DNA of 36,762 nucleotides from Coraliomargarita_B sp046540835 (GTDB taxonomy: Bacteria; Verrucomicrobiota; Verrucomicrobiia; Opitutales; Coraliomargaritaceae): the NCBI GenBank assembly GCA_046540835.1, contig JBKHEL010000013.1:1-36762 (forward strand), written 5' to 3'. This document shows, piece after piece, positions 18,101 to 25,945 of the stretch. The notes under the pieces are model-generated. The model saw only the letters and a list, made by a program, of their open reading frames with translations, was not told the origin of the DNA and searched no databases. The position numbers and the translations under genes are program-made. Numbering within the stretch: position 1 is the stretch's first letter; every line of letters starts with the position of its first letter.

Positions 18101-18746
18101 CGTCGATGCCGACAACAGCGACGAATATCTCCTGCTGGACGGCGGAGGCGGGGCCTACCGCTTCCCTTCCGGTCTGCGCTTGCCCGCTGGCACGCTCCTG
18201 AGCATCACCGGCTTTACGGATACGCGGCCGGTCGATGAGGTCTGCGTGGACGGGTCCCTCCCCCTGGAGGTGTTCTCGATCGATTTGGCGGTATTGCCTG
18301 CGCCGCTCGATGCGGATATCGCGGGTAACTTGCTCCCCGAGTCTTGGGAGGAATTGCATTTCGGCGCCACCGGACAGGATGCATTCGCTGATGCCAGCGG
18401 CAACGGGTATTCCAATTTGGAGCATTATCTGCGCGGCCGCGGGCCTTTTACCAGCGAAGCCATTTCGGCCAAGGAGCCCGTCGATTTCACTCCGCCACAC
18501 CTACGCATCCGGCCAGGCAGCAACGGCAATTTTGAAATCGAGTGGGAATACGGGGAAGACCTTGCCGATTATTTCCAATTCCGCTTCGAAAAGAGCACCG
18601 ACCTCGTCGAGTGGACGCCATTCGAACCGGTGGACTCACACTTGGCCGGACAAGGCGAATTTCATGCTGAGGTCCCACCCGCCGATGAGGATGAAGGCGA
18701 GCGCAGCTACTACCGTTTCCAGATCGAACTCCGCGACGATCAGTAG
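15162..18746 (+). CDS. Large secreted protein with beta-propeller-like N-terminus, chitobiase-C-like domain and calcium loops, 1194 aa (cassette gene C)
   Basis: The frame is open from 15006, but the ATG at 15162 is chosen: it has GGAG at 15151-15154 and gives a clear signal peptide, 'MKRKLFSPLLVALCGMLSL'. Residues about 30-480 contain repeated FG-GAP/propeller-like stretches. Residues about 520-587 resemble the chitobiase/beta-hexosaminidase C-terminal domain ('IRVRFTTSLPDAEIYYQT'). Around 597-642, 'DSNRDGLPDFV' and 'DTTGNGYTDLEE' are thrombospondin type 3-like calcium loops, and another, 'DASGNGYSNLEHYL', lies near 1075. The last 75 residues carry 'FEKSTDLVEWTPF', a module common at the C-end of verrucomicrobial extracellular proteins. 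No enzyme motif or sortase/PEP-CTERM signal is seen. It closes the cassette; its function is unknown. Confidence 0.82.
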   Translation: MKRKLFSPLLVALCGMLSLITALHGQAPQPLTNPVFAEKEIILSGPLLGEGEPGSVILLDRETGLYQAGLRDLDSGEIIWQDTRSSGLPAIDDAALGRLNKNDPVYVAVTHADSNQLAFFQPHGDRVETHPRRIASSVPRPGLLAAGQFDLFHSTEDTFYEDFALLGQLRQEAVGEPVTTLNFTEGLLEPEIFAQGHLSPKMEEGFSPYQLSSLFFSELAVPAVAQKALKKGGDIGTRLTLISQKDKSLGFQNSEIFGQEGQPFIATTFINQAGDYESMLFSWNESEAKLYGFFPDQSEADQMQECVLNGYQGGLDQVILLEDGIRDLARILVIGEAGTVAGIHEHDGVYCWGDIEHAIESQDKQALILGAAPDGAGGFTLLSGPAGGPAENWATYERDGDDYNLLAEGKIPQRDKKLRIANLFAYQANPFLNPGSAALDIYRYRDWTIGARGSSGVVEATGLEFQGGDVGISPESTTEAIAPIEEKAFYLPNQIADNISVSTLVPIGSQTLPTIGVEPLPGNFDRTIRVRFTTSLPDAEIYYQTAPNQSWQSVSLHGEPVLYQDTSLRFFAENEQTLTPTQTANYTFTQDFQEPDSNRDGLPDFVRDAFGLDPLGPPDTTGNGYTDLEEILAGSDPLDPSDVPADEDRLTLGTRLNVHAFVQVQDLEALPEIDFASAADGEVIRAADTAGTDLGQGRLDSAFTGGPENTVGARVKGIEPNPSRPYLTLRTNRLLSDASDHLVPEKVALQPMPRLTLPEIDYTPTGEDLETEVENWLAAARDALSGVERETLETPLSAITTLQTAIFERHLALLWAHKENLGSTPAVTLLPQRTGDGSRVALSRDEWRLFAQPDTSDPSDPIVADLLEGWQNLEDFLADSDSDSELVRRFAREMYQVHREHYIPGESSARPPLDAFRHFLENDGTLPVFYADNMTLDAGELSTVDQILDDLSVGLSPARPATTVLAEIQADTFSGRCRLVVDADNSDEYLLLDGGGGAYRFPSGLRLPAGTLLSITGFTDTRPVDEVCVDGSLPLEVFSIDLAVLPAPLDADIAGNLLPESWEELHFGATGQDAFADASGNGYSNLEHYLRGRGPFTSEAISAKEPVDFTPPHLRIRPGSNGNFEIEWEYGEDLADYFQFRFEKSTDLVEWTPFEPVDSHLAGQGEFHAEVPPADEDEGERSYYRFQIELRDDQ

Positions 18747-19136
18747 TGGGGCAGATTTGTAATATTCGGCTCAAATGTCCGGTGTTCATTCCTTATTGAG
18801 AATGACCCAGAGGAGATACAGCCAGCCCGACCGGGGATGGGTTTGTAATGATGCCCCTTTTCCGAAACAAGCTCATGCCGGATAAAGTAATCTTTCTTGA
18901 GGTTGAAGAAAATTTTTCTGACATGCTGTTTCGATTTTCCTGTGCGCTCAACCATGTCTTGTAAAAACAGACACATTGATCGGCTGCCGGGTGCTGTCTT
19001 CTTAAGTAGGTTTTCAACATTATCTGCATGGAGAACGATGAACCGATGTAACTCGACTTTGCACAAAGCACCATTTTGTTCGTATTCGTCCTTGAAATAG
19101 ACTCGGCGGTGGGCGCCCACCCGATGCGGGCTGAAA
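18740..19136 (-). pseudogene. Degenerate or orphan ORF abutting tRNA-Leu, with a helix-turn-helix-like segment
   Basis: A minus-strand frame begins inside the tRNA-Leu gene (first ATG at 19183) and runs to 18740, where it overlaps the end of cassette gene C by seven bases. The middle, 'MCLFLQDMVERTGKSKQHVR' and onward to 'HHYKPIPG', reads like a genuine winged-helix or helix-turn-helix segment. The N-terminus is only tRNA sequence in translation, so the original start has been lost or is non-canonical. The stretch is visibly more AT-rich than its surroundings. I take it as the remnant of a gene brought in by an element that used the tRNA as integration site. It could also be a short living gene with an unusual start. 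Confidence 0.4.
19108..19121. repeat. Perfect 14-bp palindrome 15 bases past the tRNA-Leu 3' end
   Basis: GGTGGGCGCCCACC is its own reverse complement. It sits just downstream (on the minus strand) of the encoded CCA of tRNA-Leu. It has no T tract, so it is not a classical terminator. A site for RNA processing or recombination is possible. Confidence 0.45.
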
Positions 19137-19224
<88 letters not shown>

Positions 19225-19430
19225 TTCGAGGGAAGTGGGAGTGTGTTTTCCGAAAGACCTTTGTCAAGCATCGGTGCTTGATTTGTGGTGTCTTTTGAAA
19301 AACCTGGCTTTCAAGAGGCCGGGGTTCGGCCCTGCAGGTGTTCGGTCTTCCGGGATTATCTGAATTTCGATGAGAATACTCTTGAACTCGGGCATTTTCT
19401 TCATCTACTTTCGGATAGGCTGTTTAATTC

Positions 19431-19504
<74 letters not shown>

Positions 19505-19556
19505 GTCTAAAAGCCTCTGGCTCTGCTCTGTTCTGCTGTGCTTGAGTGCGCCGGGA

Positions 19557-20387
19557 TCAAGCGCCGGGGAGCAAGCCAAAATGCCGGATGCCTTCGAGGA
19601 CGCCGCTGGTTGCTTTTTGCGTCGAGCAGAAGAGGCGGTCTTCCTGGTTTACTGCGGCGAGGTGCTGGCGGACGCGGTCGGCCAGGCCGACGCTCGCGTT
19701 GCCGACGATGATCGCTGAAAAGCCACAACTGAGCGCCGCCTCATCATTACCGGAATCGCCCGAGTAGACGACCTCTTCGGGGGTGAAGTCGGCATGGGTG
19801 GCCAGCCAGCGCAAGGCATAAGCTTTATTGACTGAACCGGGCAAAACATCGATGAGCCCGATATTCAGGAAGGGGTCGAGGCTGCCCATACCGGAGTAGG
19901 GGGCCTGGGCTGCTTCGAGCCGCAGTTTGACCTCGGCGATCAGGGTTTCGACGCGTCCGGCTTCGCACTGGTAGCTGATCTTATGGGCGGTTTGATGATC
20001 GGGTTGCTGAAACTGCAGTCCTTCCAGTCCCTCCAGCAGGGCTTCGACGGTTTTGCGGTCGGATCCTCCGACGAGCTCGTTCAGGTGGACTTCATAGGGG
20101 TCAAAGGGCGCGTAGTCGCAGCCTGAACGCCTGAAAATCCGGCTTCCGACGTCGCAGATGATCCACTCGGGTGTGGGCAGGCGGTATTGCCCGATCGCTT
20201 CGAGGACGGATTCGTAGTGGCGGCCCGTCGCGTAAATGAGCGGGAGACGGCCGTCTGCGTGCTGCGCATGGATCAGCTTCAGGTCCTCGGTATTTTGTTT
20301 GTTTTCCGGCAGCGGAATGAGGGTGCCGTCGAGATCTGTGGCGAGAATACGGGGACTGGCGGGAGAATGGGGGTTGAAATCTTTCAT
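19557..20387 (-). CDS. Sucrose-phosphate phosphatase-like HAD-IIB hydrolase
   Basis: This 276-residue protein has HAD motif I 'ATDLDGTLIP' (nucleophile D18, acid/base D20), motif II within 'IYATGRHYES', and motif IV 'YSGDSGNDEAAL' (D211). The length, the type IIB cap and the 'ICDVGSRIF' segment fit sucrose-6-phosphate phosphatases, which release sucrose from sucrose-6-phosphate in the cytoplasm. Related activities (mannosyl-3-phosphoglycerate or trehalose-phosphate phosphatase) cannot be excluded by motif alone. The position back to back with a sucrose-phosphate synthase gene, 66 bases apart, makes the sucrose assignment strong. The neighbouring synthase already carries a similar phosphatase domain, so this activity may be duplicated. 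Confidence 0.82.
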   Translation of the reverse strand: MKDFNPHSPASPRILATDLDGTLIPLPENKQNTEDLKLIHAQHADGRLPLIYATGRHYESVLEAIGQYRLPTPEWIICDVGSRIFRRSGCDYAPFDPYEVHLNELVGGSDRKTVEALLEGLEGLQFQQPDHQTAHKISYQCEAGRVETLIAEVKLRLEAAQAPYSGMGSLDPFLNIGLIDVLPGSVNKAYALRWLATHADFTPEEVVYSGDSGNDEAALSCGFSAIIVGNASVGLADRVRQHLAAVNQEDRLFCSTQKATSGVLEGIRHFGLLPGA

Positions 20388-20453
20388 CTGTTGTCTTATG
20401 CCTTAGAAGCAATAGAGGATTTGGTCGAAGTCCAGATCCTCTTCTTTGAAATT
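20388..20453. promoter_or_regulatory. Divergent intergenic region of the sucrose genes
   Basis: Only 66 bases separate the start codons of the phosphatase (minus) and the synthase (plus). Any promoters must lie here or inside the opposite gene, so joint control by one regulator is plausible. I see no clear -35/-10 pair and no strong ribosome site for either gene. Confidence 0.3.
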
Positions 20454-22628
20454 ATGCCTGAAAAAAAAGGAATACGAATCGCCCTGATCAGTCTGCATGG
20501 CTTGATACGCGGGCACGACTTGGAACTTGGCCGCGACGAGGACACAGGCGGTCAGACCCGGTATGTGGTGGAGCTGGCGCGTGCGTTGACGGAGCGCGAT
20601 GACGTCGCCCATGTCGACCTGATCACCCGCCAGGTGCAGGACGACCGGGTCTCGGATGACTACGCCGTGCTGGAGGAGCCGCTCAATGAGAAAGCGTCCA
20701 TCATCCGAATTCCTTTTGGTCCCAAGCGCTATCTGAGCAAGACGAAGCTCTGGCCCTACATGGAGATGTTTGTGGACCAGTGCCTGAATCACTTTCAGCG
20801 CACCCGGACAGTGCCTGATGTGATCCACGGTCACTATGCGGATGCCGGGTATGGCGGCGGTCAACTCGCGCGCCTGCTGGGGATTCCCTTCGTGTTTACG
20901 GGGCACTCGCTGGGGCGCATCAAAAGAGAGCGTTTGATCGAGTCCGGTCTCGACGAGAAGCAGATGGAGAAGCGCTACAATTTGACTTCGAGGATCGAGG
21001 CTGAGGAATTTGCGCTGGAGACCTGCTCACTGATTTGCACGAGCACCCACCAGGAGGTCCGGGAGCAATATGAGCGCTACGAGCACTACGTTCCCGAGCG
21101 GATGGAGGTCATTCCTCCGGGGGTGGACTTGAGCTCCTTTCGGCCGCCGAGGAAAGAGGATCCGGAGAGTGACTTGATTCGTTCGGTGAAAGGCTTTCTC
21201 GATGAACCGGAGAAGCCGATGATCGTCGCGATGGCGCGTCCGGACGAGCGTAAGAATCTCGAAATGCTGGTCCGCACCTATGGCGGGTCGCCGCGCCTGC
21301 AGCGCGAGGCCAATCTGGTCCTGATCATGGGCAACCGGGATGATCTGCGCGAACTGCCCCCGGGGCAAAAAAATGTTTTGATCAACGTGCTCGTCCTGAT
21401 CGACGTCTATAACCTGTATGGGAAGATCGCTTATCCGAAATCGCACAAATCCGAGGACGCCGCGACGATCTACCGGGCGGTGACGATGACCCGTGGGGTC
21501 TTCGTCAACCCGGCGATGACCGAGCCCTTCGGGCTGACCCTGCTCGAAGCCGCCGCCAGCGGTGCGCCGATCGTTGCGACCAACGATGGGGGGCCCAGTG
21601 ACATCATCGCCAATTGCCAGAATGGGATGCTGGTCGACCCCTTTGATCCGGACGCAATCGAGAAGGCGCTGATCCACACCCTGATCGAGCCGGGGCAGTG
21701 GGAGGAGTGGTCTGAAGCGGGGCTCAAGAATGTTTATACCCACTATTCCTGGGAGCGCCACGTGGAGCGCTACATGCGGGACGTGCACGAAGTGCTCGAT
21801 GCCGACCTTTCGAAACCCCAGCCGATTGCCAGGGGCCGGAAGACGCGGCGCCTGCCGCAGATTGACCGTTTGATCATCGCGGACATCGACAATACGCTGA
21901 CCGGCGATGATGAGGCGATGCACGAATTCTTCAAACTGATCACCGAGGCCGAGGACCATGTGGGTTTTGGCATCGCTACGGGGCGGCGCTATGCCGAGGT
22001 TCGTCAGTTGCTCGAAGATTACAGCATCCCACAGCCCGAGGTTCTGATCACTTCCGTTGGCACCGAGATTTATTACGGCAAAAACGACACGCTGGATAAA
22101 AGTTGGCAAAAGCACATCGACTTCCGCTGGAACCCGGAAAAGATCCGCGAGGTGCTCAGCGGCCGGGATGGGTTCTTTCTCCAGGAGGAGCACGAGCAGT
22201 CTGCCTACAAGGTCAGTTTTGAAGTCGACTTCAGTATCGCGCCGAATCTAGCGGGGATCAAACGCATCCTGCGGGAGAACGGCATTCGGGCGAAGGTGAT
22301 TGCATCGCTGGGTATGTTTGTTGATATCATCCCGAGCCGTGCGGGTGCCGGGCTGAGCATCCGGCACATGGCCTTCAAGTGGGGCTTCCCGCTCGAACAT
22401 ATTCTGATCGCCGGCGACTCCGGCAATGACGAGGAAATGCTCGCCGGAAACACGCTGGGTGTCGTGGTGGGGAACTACAGCCGCGAGTTGGAGAAGCTGC
22501 GCCGCTACCCGCGGGTCTATTTCGCGGAGGCGCATCATGCCCGCGGGATCATCGAAGGAGTGGGATACTATAACTTCCTCGATAAGATCACGATCCCGAA
22601 TGATAAAGCCAGTTCTGCCGATGCCTGA
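20454..22628 (+). CDS. Sucrose-phosphate synthase with fused C-terminal phosphatase domain
   Basis: The ATG at 20454 is chosen because the protein then begins MPEKKGIRIALISLHGLIRG, the classical start of sucrose-phosphate synthases; the longer open frame overlaps the divergent gene. The 724 residues comprise a GT-B glycosyltransferase (about 1-460) with 'LGRDEDTGGQTRYV' and the E-x7-E motif 'TEPFGLTLLEAAASG' (E357, E365). A HAD-IIB phosphatase domain (about 470-724) has 'IADIDNTLTGDD' (D477, D479) and 'AGDSGNDEEM' (D655). It should make sucrose-6-phosphate from UDP-glucose (or another NDP-glucose) and fructose-6-phosphate. Unlike plant enzymes with a degenerate phosphatase domain, the key Asp residues are all kept, so it may be bifunctional. 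Its last eight bases overlap the amylosucrase start. Confidence 0.93.
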   Translation: MPEKKGIRIALISLHGLIRGHDLELGRDEDTGGQTRYVVELARALTERDDVAHVDLITRQVQDDRVSDDYAVLEEPLNEKASIIRIPFGPKRYLSKTKLWPYMEMFVDQCLNHFQRTRTVPDVIHGHYADAGYGGGQLARLLGIPFVFTGHSLGRIKRERLIESGLDEKQMEKRYNLTSRIEAEEFALETCSLICTSTHQEVREQYERYEHYVPERMEVIPPGVDLSSFRPPRKEDPESDLIRSVKGFLDEPEKPMIVAMARPDERKNLEMLVRTYGGSPRLQREANLVLIMGNRDDLRELPPGQKNVLINVLVLIDVYNLYGKIAYPKSHKSEDAATIYRAVTMTRGVFVNPAMTEPFGLTLLEAAASGAPIVATNDGGPSDIIANCQNGMLVDPFDPDAIEKALIHTLIEPGQWEEWSEAGLKNVYTHYSWERHVERYMRDVHEVLDADLSKPQPIARGRKTRRLPQIDRLIIADIDNTLTGDDEAMHEFFKLITEAEDHVGFGIATGRRYAEVRQLLEDYSIPQPEVLITSVGTEIYYGKNDTLDKSWQKHIDFRWNPEKIREVLSGRDGFFLQEEHEQSAYKVSFEVDFSIAPNLAGIKRILRENGIRAKVIASLGMFVDIIPSRAGAGLSIRHMAFKWGFPLEHILIAGDSGNDEEMLAGNTLGVVVGNYSRELEKLRRYPRVYFAEAHHARGIIEGVGYYNFLDKITIPNDKASSADA

Positions 22629-24579
22629 GTTTGACGCAGCCTACGAGGCGGCGCGATCACTCAGGCGGATCTGGCCGAAGATCCTCGGAAAAATCGAATC
22701 TTCCGGTGATTCGCGTTATAGCCAACAGGAGCTCATCGAGACGATTGAAAGCCGTCTCGATGAGCACTGGCTGCGTTTGTTTCGCTTGCTCTATCGGCTC
22801 TACGGCGGGCACTACGACTTCTTCTACTATTTGGAGAATATTCTGCTCACGGCCGTTGACTGCTGGTTGAGCCGCCCCGATGAGCTTTACGATCTGGACC
22901 TGCGGCGGGAGAACGACCCCGGTTGGTATCTGTCCAACCGGATGGTCGGGGGCTCGCTCTATGTCGACCTTTTCAGCGGGGATCTGGAAGAACTGCGCGG
23001 GCACATCGATTACTTCAGGCGGCTGGGGCTGACCTACGTCCATTTGATGCCGCTCTACAGCGCCCGCCCGGGAAACAGCGATGGGGGGTATGCGATTTCG
23101 GACTATCGGTCGGTGGACCCGCAGCTCGGGACGATCGACGACCTGCGTGCGCTGGCTTCGGACTTTCGCAGGGCGGGCATTTCCCTCGTTTTGGACTTTG
23201 TCTTCAACCACACTTCCGATGATCATGAGTGGGCGATCCGGGCACAGGAAGGGGAACGGGAGTATATGGAATACTACCATATTTACCCCGACCGGTCGGT
23301 GCCGGATCAATACGAGCGAAATCTGCGCGAAATTTTTCCAACAATTCGGCGGGGCAACTTCATTTGGCACGAGGGTTTGCAGCGTTGGGTCTGGACGACC
23401 TTCAACAGCTTCCAGTGGGACCTGCGCTATGCCAACCCGGAAGTCTTTCGGGCGATGGTCGGTGAGATGCTCTTTCTGGCGAATACCGGCGTGGAGATTC
23501 TCCGCCTGGATGCGGTCGCCTTCTGCTGGAAGCAAATGGGCACAAACTGCGAAAACCTGCCCGAAGCGCACCTGTTGATTCAGGCCTACAATGCAGTTTG
23601 CCGGATCGCGGCACCCGGCCTGGTTTTCAAGTCCGAGGCCATCGTCCATCCCGACGAAGTGGCCCGCTACATCAGTCGCGAAGAATGCCAGATTTCGTAT
23701 AATCCGACACTTATGGCGCTCCTCTGGGAGAGCGTTGCGACGCGGGAAACCAAGCTCCTCAAGCAATCGCTCCGGCACCGCCATCAGCTGCCTCCCGGGA
23801 CAGCCTGGGTGAACTACCTGCGCGGGCACGACGATATCGGCTGGTCCTTTGATAACGATGATGCCTGGGCGGTGGGCATCAATCCCGACGACCACCGTTC
23901 CTTCCTGAACCAGTTTTACACGGGGCGTTTTGAGGGCTCTTTTGCCTATGGTGTGCCCTTCCAATACAATGCGGATACCGGAGATATGCGGATATCCGGG
24001 ACGATGGCCTCGCTTGCCGGGCTTGAGCAGGCGGTGCGCGAGGGCGATCCGCAGTTGATCGAGATGGCGGTGCGCCGCATTCAGATGCTCTACGGCGTTT
24101 TGTGCAGTATCGGCGGGATACCGCTTATTTTCCTTGGTGAGGAACTCGGGCTGTTTAATGATTATGACTATATCAGCGATCCGGAAAAGGCGGACGATAG
24201 CCGTTGGATACACCGTCCAAAAATGGATTGGGCGCTGGTCAAAAAACTGAAAAACCGGAAATCTCCGCAGGCGCGGATCTTCCGGCACATGCAAAGAATT
24301 TTCGAGCTGCGGGAGGCCTTACCCGCTCTGGTCGGGAATCAAATGCGCCTGCTCCCGCCCGAAAACGACCATGTCCTGGATTTTTTACGCTGGCACGATT
24401 CAAGTAGGCTGGTGGTCCTGGCGAATTTTGCCGATTCGCCGCAGTCTTTCTCCCTTCGGTCTCTGCGGGCCGAGGGGCTCGCGCACTTTTTGAAAGACCG
24501 GTTGAGCGGCAGGGAGGTCTCGACCCGTAAAGAAATCCTGCTCGAGCCCTACGAATTGCTCTGGCTGGAGGAAGATTAA
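22621..24579 (+). CDS. Amylosucrase (GH13 sucrose-glucan glucosyltransferase)
   Basis: The 652-residue protein follows Neisseria amylosucrase along its whole length as I remember that sequence: 'GGYAISDYRSVDP', 'FVFNHTSDDHEW', 'NLREIFPTI', 'WVWTTFNSFQWDL'. The nucleophile is D297 in 'LRLDAVAF', the general acid/base E339 in 'FKSEAIVHP', and the third carboxylate D404 in 'GHDDIGW'. All three are offset by 11 from the Neisseria numbering. It transfers glucose from sucrose to a growing alpha-1,4-glucan and releases fructose. There is no signal peptide, so it should be cytoplasmic. The ATG at 22621 overlaps the previous stop (ATGCCTGA); an in-frame ATG at 22600 is the alternative. MazG starts seven bases after its stop. 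Confidence 0.93.
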   Translation: MPEFDAAYEAARSLRRIWPKILGKIESSGDSRYSQQELIETIESRLDEHWLRLFRLLYRLYGGHYDFFYYLENILLTAVDCWLSRPDELYDLDLRRENDPGWYLSNRMVGGSLYVDLFSGDLEELRGHIDYFRRLGLTYVHLMPLYSARPGNSDGGYAISDYRSVDPQLGTIDDLRALASDFRRAGISLVLDFVFNHTSDDHEWAIRAQEGEREYMEYYHIYPDRSVPDQYERNLREIFPTIRRGNFIWHEGLQRWVWTTFNSFQWDLRYANPEVFRAMVGEMLFLANTGVEILRLDAVAFCWKQMGTNCENLPEAHLLIQAYNAVCRIAAPGLVFKSEAIVHPDEVARYISREECQISYNPTLMALLWESVATRETKLLKQSLRHRHQLPPGTAWVNYLRGHDDIGWSFDNDDAWAVGINPDDHRSFLNQFYTGRFEGSFAYGVPFQYNADTGDMRISGTMASLAGLEQAVREGDPQLIEMAVRRIQMLYGVLCSIGGIPLIFLGEELGLFNDYDYISDPEKADDSRWIHRPKMDWALVKKLKNRKSPQARIFRHMQRIFELREALPALVGNQMRLLPPENDHVLDFLRWHDSSRLVVLANFADSPQSFSLRSLRAEGLAHFLKDRLSGREVSTRKEILLEPYELLWLEED

Positions 24580-24586
24580 TCAAATT

Positions 24587-25255
24587 ATGGCTTCAATCGA
24601 TGATCTATTAAAAACCGTCGCCGCGCTGCGCGACCCCGAAAGCGGGTGTCCCTGGGATATTGAGCAGGACCATCAATCACTGGCCGAGTGCCTCGTCGAT
24701 GAATGCTGCGAACTCCTGCAAACCATTGACCGGCTCGACATGCCCCACATGGAAGAAGAACTGGGGGATGTGCTGCTGCAGGTGGTCATGCATGCCCAAA
24801 TCGCCAGTGAGCGGGGGCATTTCGACTTCGACGCGGTGTGCGCACTCGTCAATGAAAAGCTCGTGCGCCGCCACCCGCATGTCTTTGGCGAGGCCTCCCT
24901 CGATGACCCGGATGCAGTTCTGCGGCAGTGGGACGCGATCAAGGCAGCCGAGAAAAAACGGGGTCCGGCGCAAAAAGGACGTTTCAAAGATCTGCCGCGG
25001 CAGCTCCCTGCGCTGATGTATGCCAAAGATGTGTTTAAGCAGATACAGAAGCAGGAGATGTCGGCCGGGGCGGTTCTCGATGAGGCGGCGATTGAGCGGG
25101 CCGGACAGCGTTTTGAGGATGAGGCGGCCCTGGGGAAGCAGCTCTTCGAAATCGCCGCCGCCTGCCGCGCTAAAAAGCTCGATCCGGAGAGCGCCCTTCG
25201 GCGCTACGCGCAGCGTGTCGTCGACCAGCTGGAGACCCCGGCGCGGGATGCTTGA
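24587..25255 (+). CDS. mazG: Nucleoside triphosphate pyrophosphohydrolase MazG
   Basis: This 222-residue MazG family protein has the N-terminal signature 'LRDPESGCPWDIEQDHQSL' and the metal-binding acidic motifs 'VDECCELLQ' and 'EELGDVLLQVVMHAQIA'. 'RRHPHVFGE' follows. It hydrolyses noncanonical or excess NTPs to NMP and pyrophosphate. It is somewhat shorter than the E. coli protein (263 aa), mainly in the second half, which is divergent. It sits seven bases behind amylosucrase and is probably co-transcribed with the sucrose genes, although no metabolic link is evident. Confidence 0.92.
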   Translation: MASIDDLLKTVAALRDPESGCPWDIEQDHQSLAECLVDECCELLQTIDRLDMPHMEEELGDVLLQVVMHAQIASERGHFDFDAVCALVNEKLVRRHPHVFGEASLDDPDAVLRQWDAIKAAEKKRGPAQKGRFKDLPRQLPALMYAKDVFKQIQKQEMSAGAVLDEAAIERAGQRFEDEAALGKQLFEIAAACRAKKLDPESALRRYAQRVVDQLETPARDA

Positions 25256-25379
25256 ACCGCGCCCCCCACACCAGTGCATGGAGATCTTTTAATTTTTTTG
25301 TTCGACTGAACCGGGATTTCGCGCTCGTTTTGCCGGGTGATTTCCTTTCGCTCTGCGCCCGCTCAACTTTGATTTCACG

Positions 25380-25739
25380 ATGCCTTTTTACATCTACCAG
25401 ATCCTGCACATTCTCGGAATCATCATGGTCTTCGTCGGCTACGGAGCCCTGCTTGCGCGGGCCTTGACCGGCAGCGAGGACGCAAGGGTCAAAAAGCTCG
25501 GATCAATCACCAGCGGGGTGGGGCTTGTCTTGATCCTGGTCGCCGGTTTTGCCTTGATTTCCAAGATGAACTACAGCTTCACGACGCCGTGGCTTGTCGT
25601 CAAAATGGTTATTTGGTTGGTCCTTGGCGGCTTGATTGCCGTGATCAACCGCAAACCGATCCTGGCGGCAAAACTCTGGTGGGCGTTGATCGCGCTGGGC
25701 CTTGTCGCCGTCGTCATGGTGTATGCCCGGCCTTTTTAA
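25380..25739 (+). CDS. Small integral membrane protein with four predicted helices
   Basis: The 119-residue protein consists almost entirely of four hydrophobic segments: residues about 4-26, 42-62, 71-91 and 97-116. Charged residues are confined to the loops, and there is a 'SKMNYSFTTPWLVVKMVIW' stretch between helices 2 and 3. It resembles small SirB2-like membrane proteins in size and layout, but I cannot assign a family. It is 124 bases downstream of mazG and just upstream of tRNA-Arg. The function is unknown. Confidence 0.72.
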   Translation: MPFYIYQILHILGIIMVFVGYGALLARALTGSEDARVKKLGSITSGVGLVLILVAGFALISKMNYSFTTPWLVVKMVIWLVLGGLIAVINRKPILAAKLWWALIALGLVAVVMVYARPF

Positions 25740-25801
25740 GCTTTTTTTGAAACTAGGGCTTGATCCGGTGCGCTGGCTTTGTCTTTATCCTCCTTTTCCC
25801 G

Positions 25802-25880
<79 letters not shown>

Positions 25881-25892
25881 TTTTTTTAATGT

Positions 25893-25938
25893 CTCCGGAT
25901 CGTCCGGAGCCTGTCCCCTGCGGGAGGGGGCGATCCGG
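25893..25938. repeat. Compound inverted repeats between tRNA-Arg and the convergent glycosidase gene
   Basis: CTCCGGA-TCG-TCCGGAG (25893-25909) is a perfect 7-bp stem. CCGGATCG (25895-25902) also pairs with CGATCCGG (25931-25938), enclosing CCCCT/AGGGG arms. The alternatives are mutually exclusive. The only T run lies upstream on the plus strand, so this is not a textbook terminator. It may still stop convergent transcription. Confidence 0.45.
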
Positions 25939-25945
25939 AATTTGG

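Noticed and set aside
21027..22193. A 388-codon minus-strand frame opposite sucrose-phosphate synthase
   Set aside because: It is the antisense of conserved GT-B and HAD domains, with no start context or recognisable product.
22657..24294. A 545-codon open frame on the minus strand opposite amylosucrase
   Set aside because: It is the antisense shadow of a strongly conserved GH13 gene; its translation shows no domain, and it arises from GC-rich codon bias.
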